Source: Bacteroidales bacterium
Lineage (GTDB): Bacteria; Bacteroidota; Bacteroidia; Bacteroidales; JAUNSR01
Reading direction: 5' to 3'
NCBI GenBank assembly: GCA_030539115.1
Contig: JAUNSR010000019.1
Span: forward strand, 32,038-66,561
Length of the DNA: 34,524 nucleotides
Numbering within the stretch: position 1 is the stretch's first letter; each line of letters begins with the position of its first letter. Position numbers and translations under genes: made by a program. Shown one piece after another: positions 34,350 through 34,524 of this stretch. The notes below the pieces were generated by a model. The model was not told where the DNA came from and searched no databases. It was given only the letters and a program-made list of their open reading frames with translations.

Positions 34350-34465
34350 TGATGTAAACAATTAATTCTCTGCACAAAGAGTAATGAATATTATACGCAT
34401 CGCAGTCTGCATAAATCAAATCGATAGCCATAAGATATCAATAAAAGAAAATTTTATTAAAGATA

Positions 34466-34496
34466 CACAAAAAAGCCACCCTTAAAAGGTGGCTTT
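34466..34496 (-). terminator. Terminator-like hairpin upstream of the third SusD
   Basis: AAAGCCACC (34472-34480) and GGTGGCTTT (34488-34496) form a perfect 9-bp stem with a 7-nt loop. On the minus strand TTTTTTG follows (to 34466), so it would stop transcription coming from the right. It probably ends a gene beyond the window or acts as an attenuator before the SusD operon. Confidence 0.75.
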
Positions 34497-34524
34497 AATA
34501 TTTTTGGAGTTTTTCTTTCGATTC

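Noticed and set aside
34350..34361. TTG start for the third SusD
   Set aside because: The ATG at 34349 gives a standard SusD signal peptide and lipobox.
34390..34419. Sigma70-like promoter (TATAAT with TTGATT at 18 bp, minus strand)
   Set aside because: Bacteroidetes promoters use TTTG/TAnnTTTG, so an E. coli-type match in AT-rich DNA is probably chance.

Overview
The window comes from a member of the Bacteroidota, most likely a gut-type Bacteroidales. The evidence is the AT-rich sequence, three SusD-type lipoproteins, two SusC-type TonB-dependent transporters, BACON and DUF1735 domains, A-rich leaders that mostly lack Shine-Dalgarno sites, and -7 boxes of the Bacteroidetes form TAnnTTTG. 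Almost everything from 1254 to 34361 is read on the minus strand, so operons run from high to low coordinates.

Left region (1-6000): an S1/P1-type nuclease on the plus strand, a large MG2/plug chimeric exported protein, a cytidylate-kinase-like protein and a SAM methyltransferase. Gaps here hold an array of 21-bp phased repeats (3916-4020), a possible gene remnant (4037-4255) and a 110-bp element with terminal inverted repeats (6001-6110).

PUL A (15725 down to 6422): SusC, SusD, a DUF1735/F5-8C surface glycan-binding lipoprotein and an M60 (enhancin-like) zinc metalloprotease with two BACON domains and an F5/8C module. It ends in a perfect hairpin terminator (6362-6393). This is a typical layout for attack on a glycoprotein or mucin. 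An internal intrinsic-terminator-like hairpin sits between the binding protein and the protease.

PUL B (28296 down to 16474): SusC, SusD, a GH92 alpha-mannosidase with chitobiase-like and PA14 tails, an endonuclease/exonuclease/phosphatase (EEP) family lipoprotein, a GH63/MGH1-like (alpha/alpha)6 glycosidase with a Tat-like signal, and a GDPD/PI-PLC-like lipoprotein. A terminator lies at 16323-16361. To its right is another minus-strand operon: a third SusD, alkaline phosphatase, ROK sugar kinase and a calcineurin-like phosphoesterase. Four phosphoester-cleaving family members beside a mannosidase suggest (inference) that this locus handles a phosphorylated mannose-containing glycan, such as phosphomannan, mannose-6-phosphate N-glycans or a GPI-type glycan.

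The most unusual structure is a 97-bp unit repeated three times in exact tandem directly before the EEP start codon (19875-20165). A diverged 96-bp copy lies directly before the PUL B SusD start codon (24929-25024). Each unit ends in the ATG itself, can place the ATG in a hairpin arm, and when repeated creates a four-codon upstream ORF. A second oddity is a pair of small lysine-rich paralogous proteins (29024-29137 and 29227-29358) on the plus strand; the first has a strong Shine-Dalgarno site, which is rare in this phylum.
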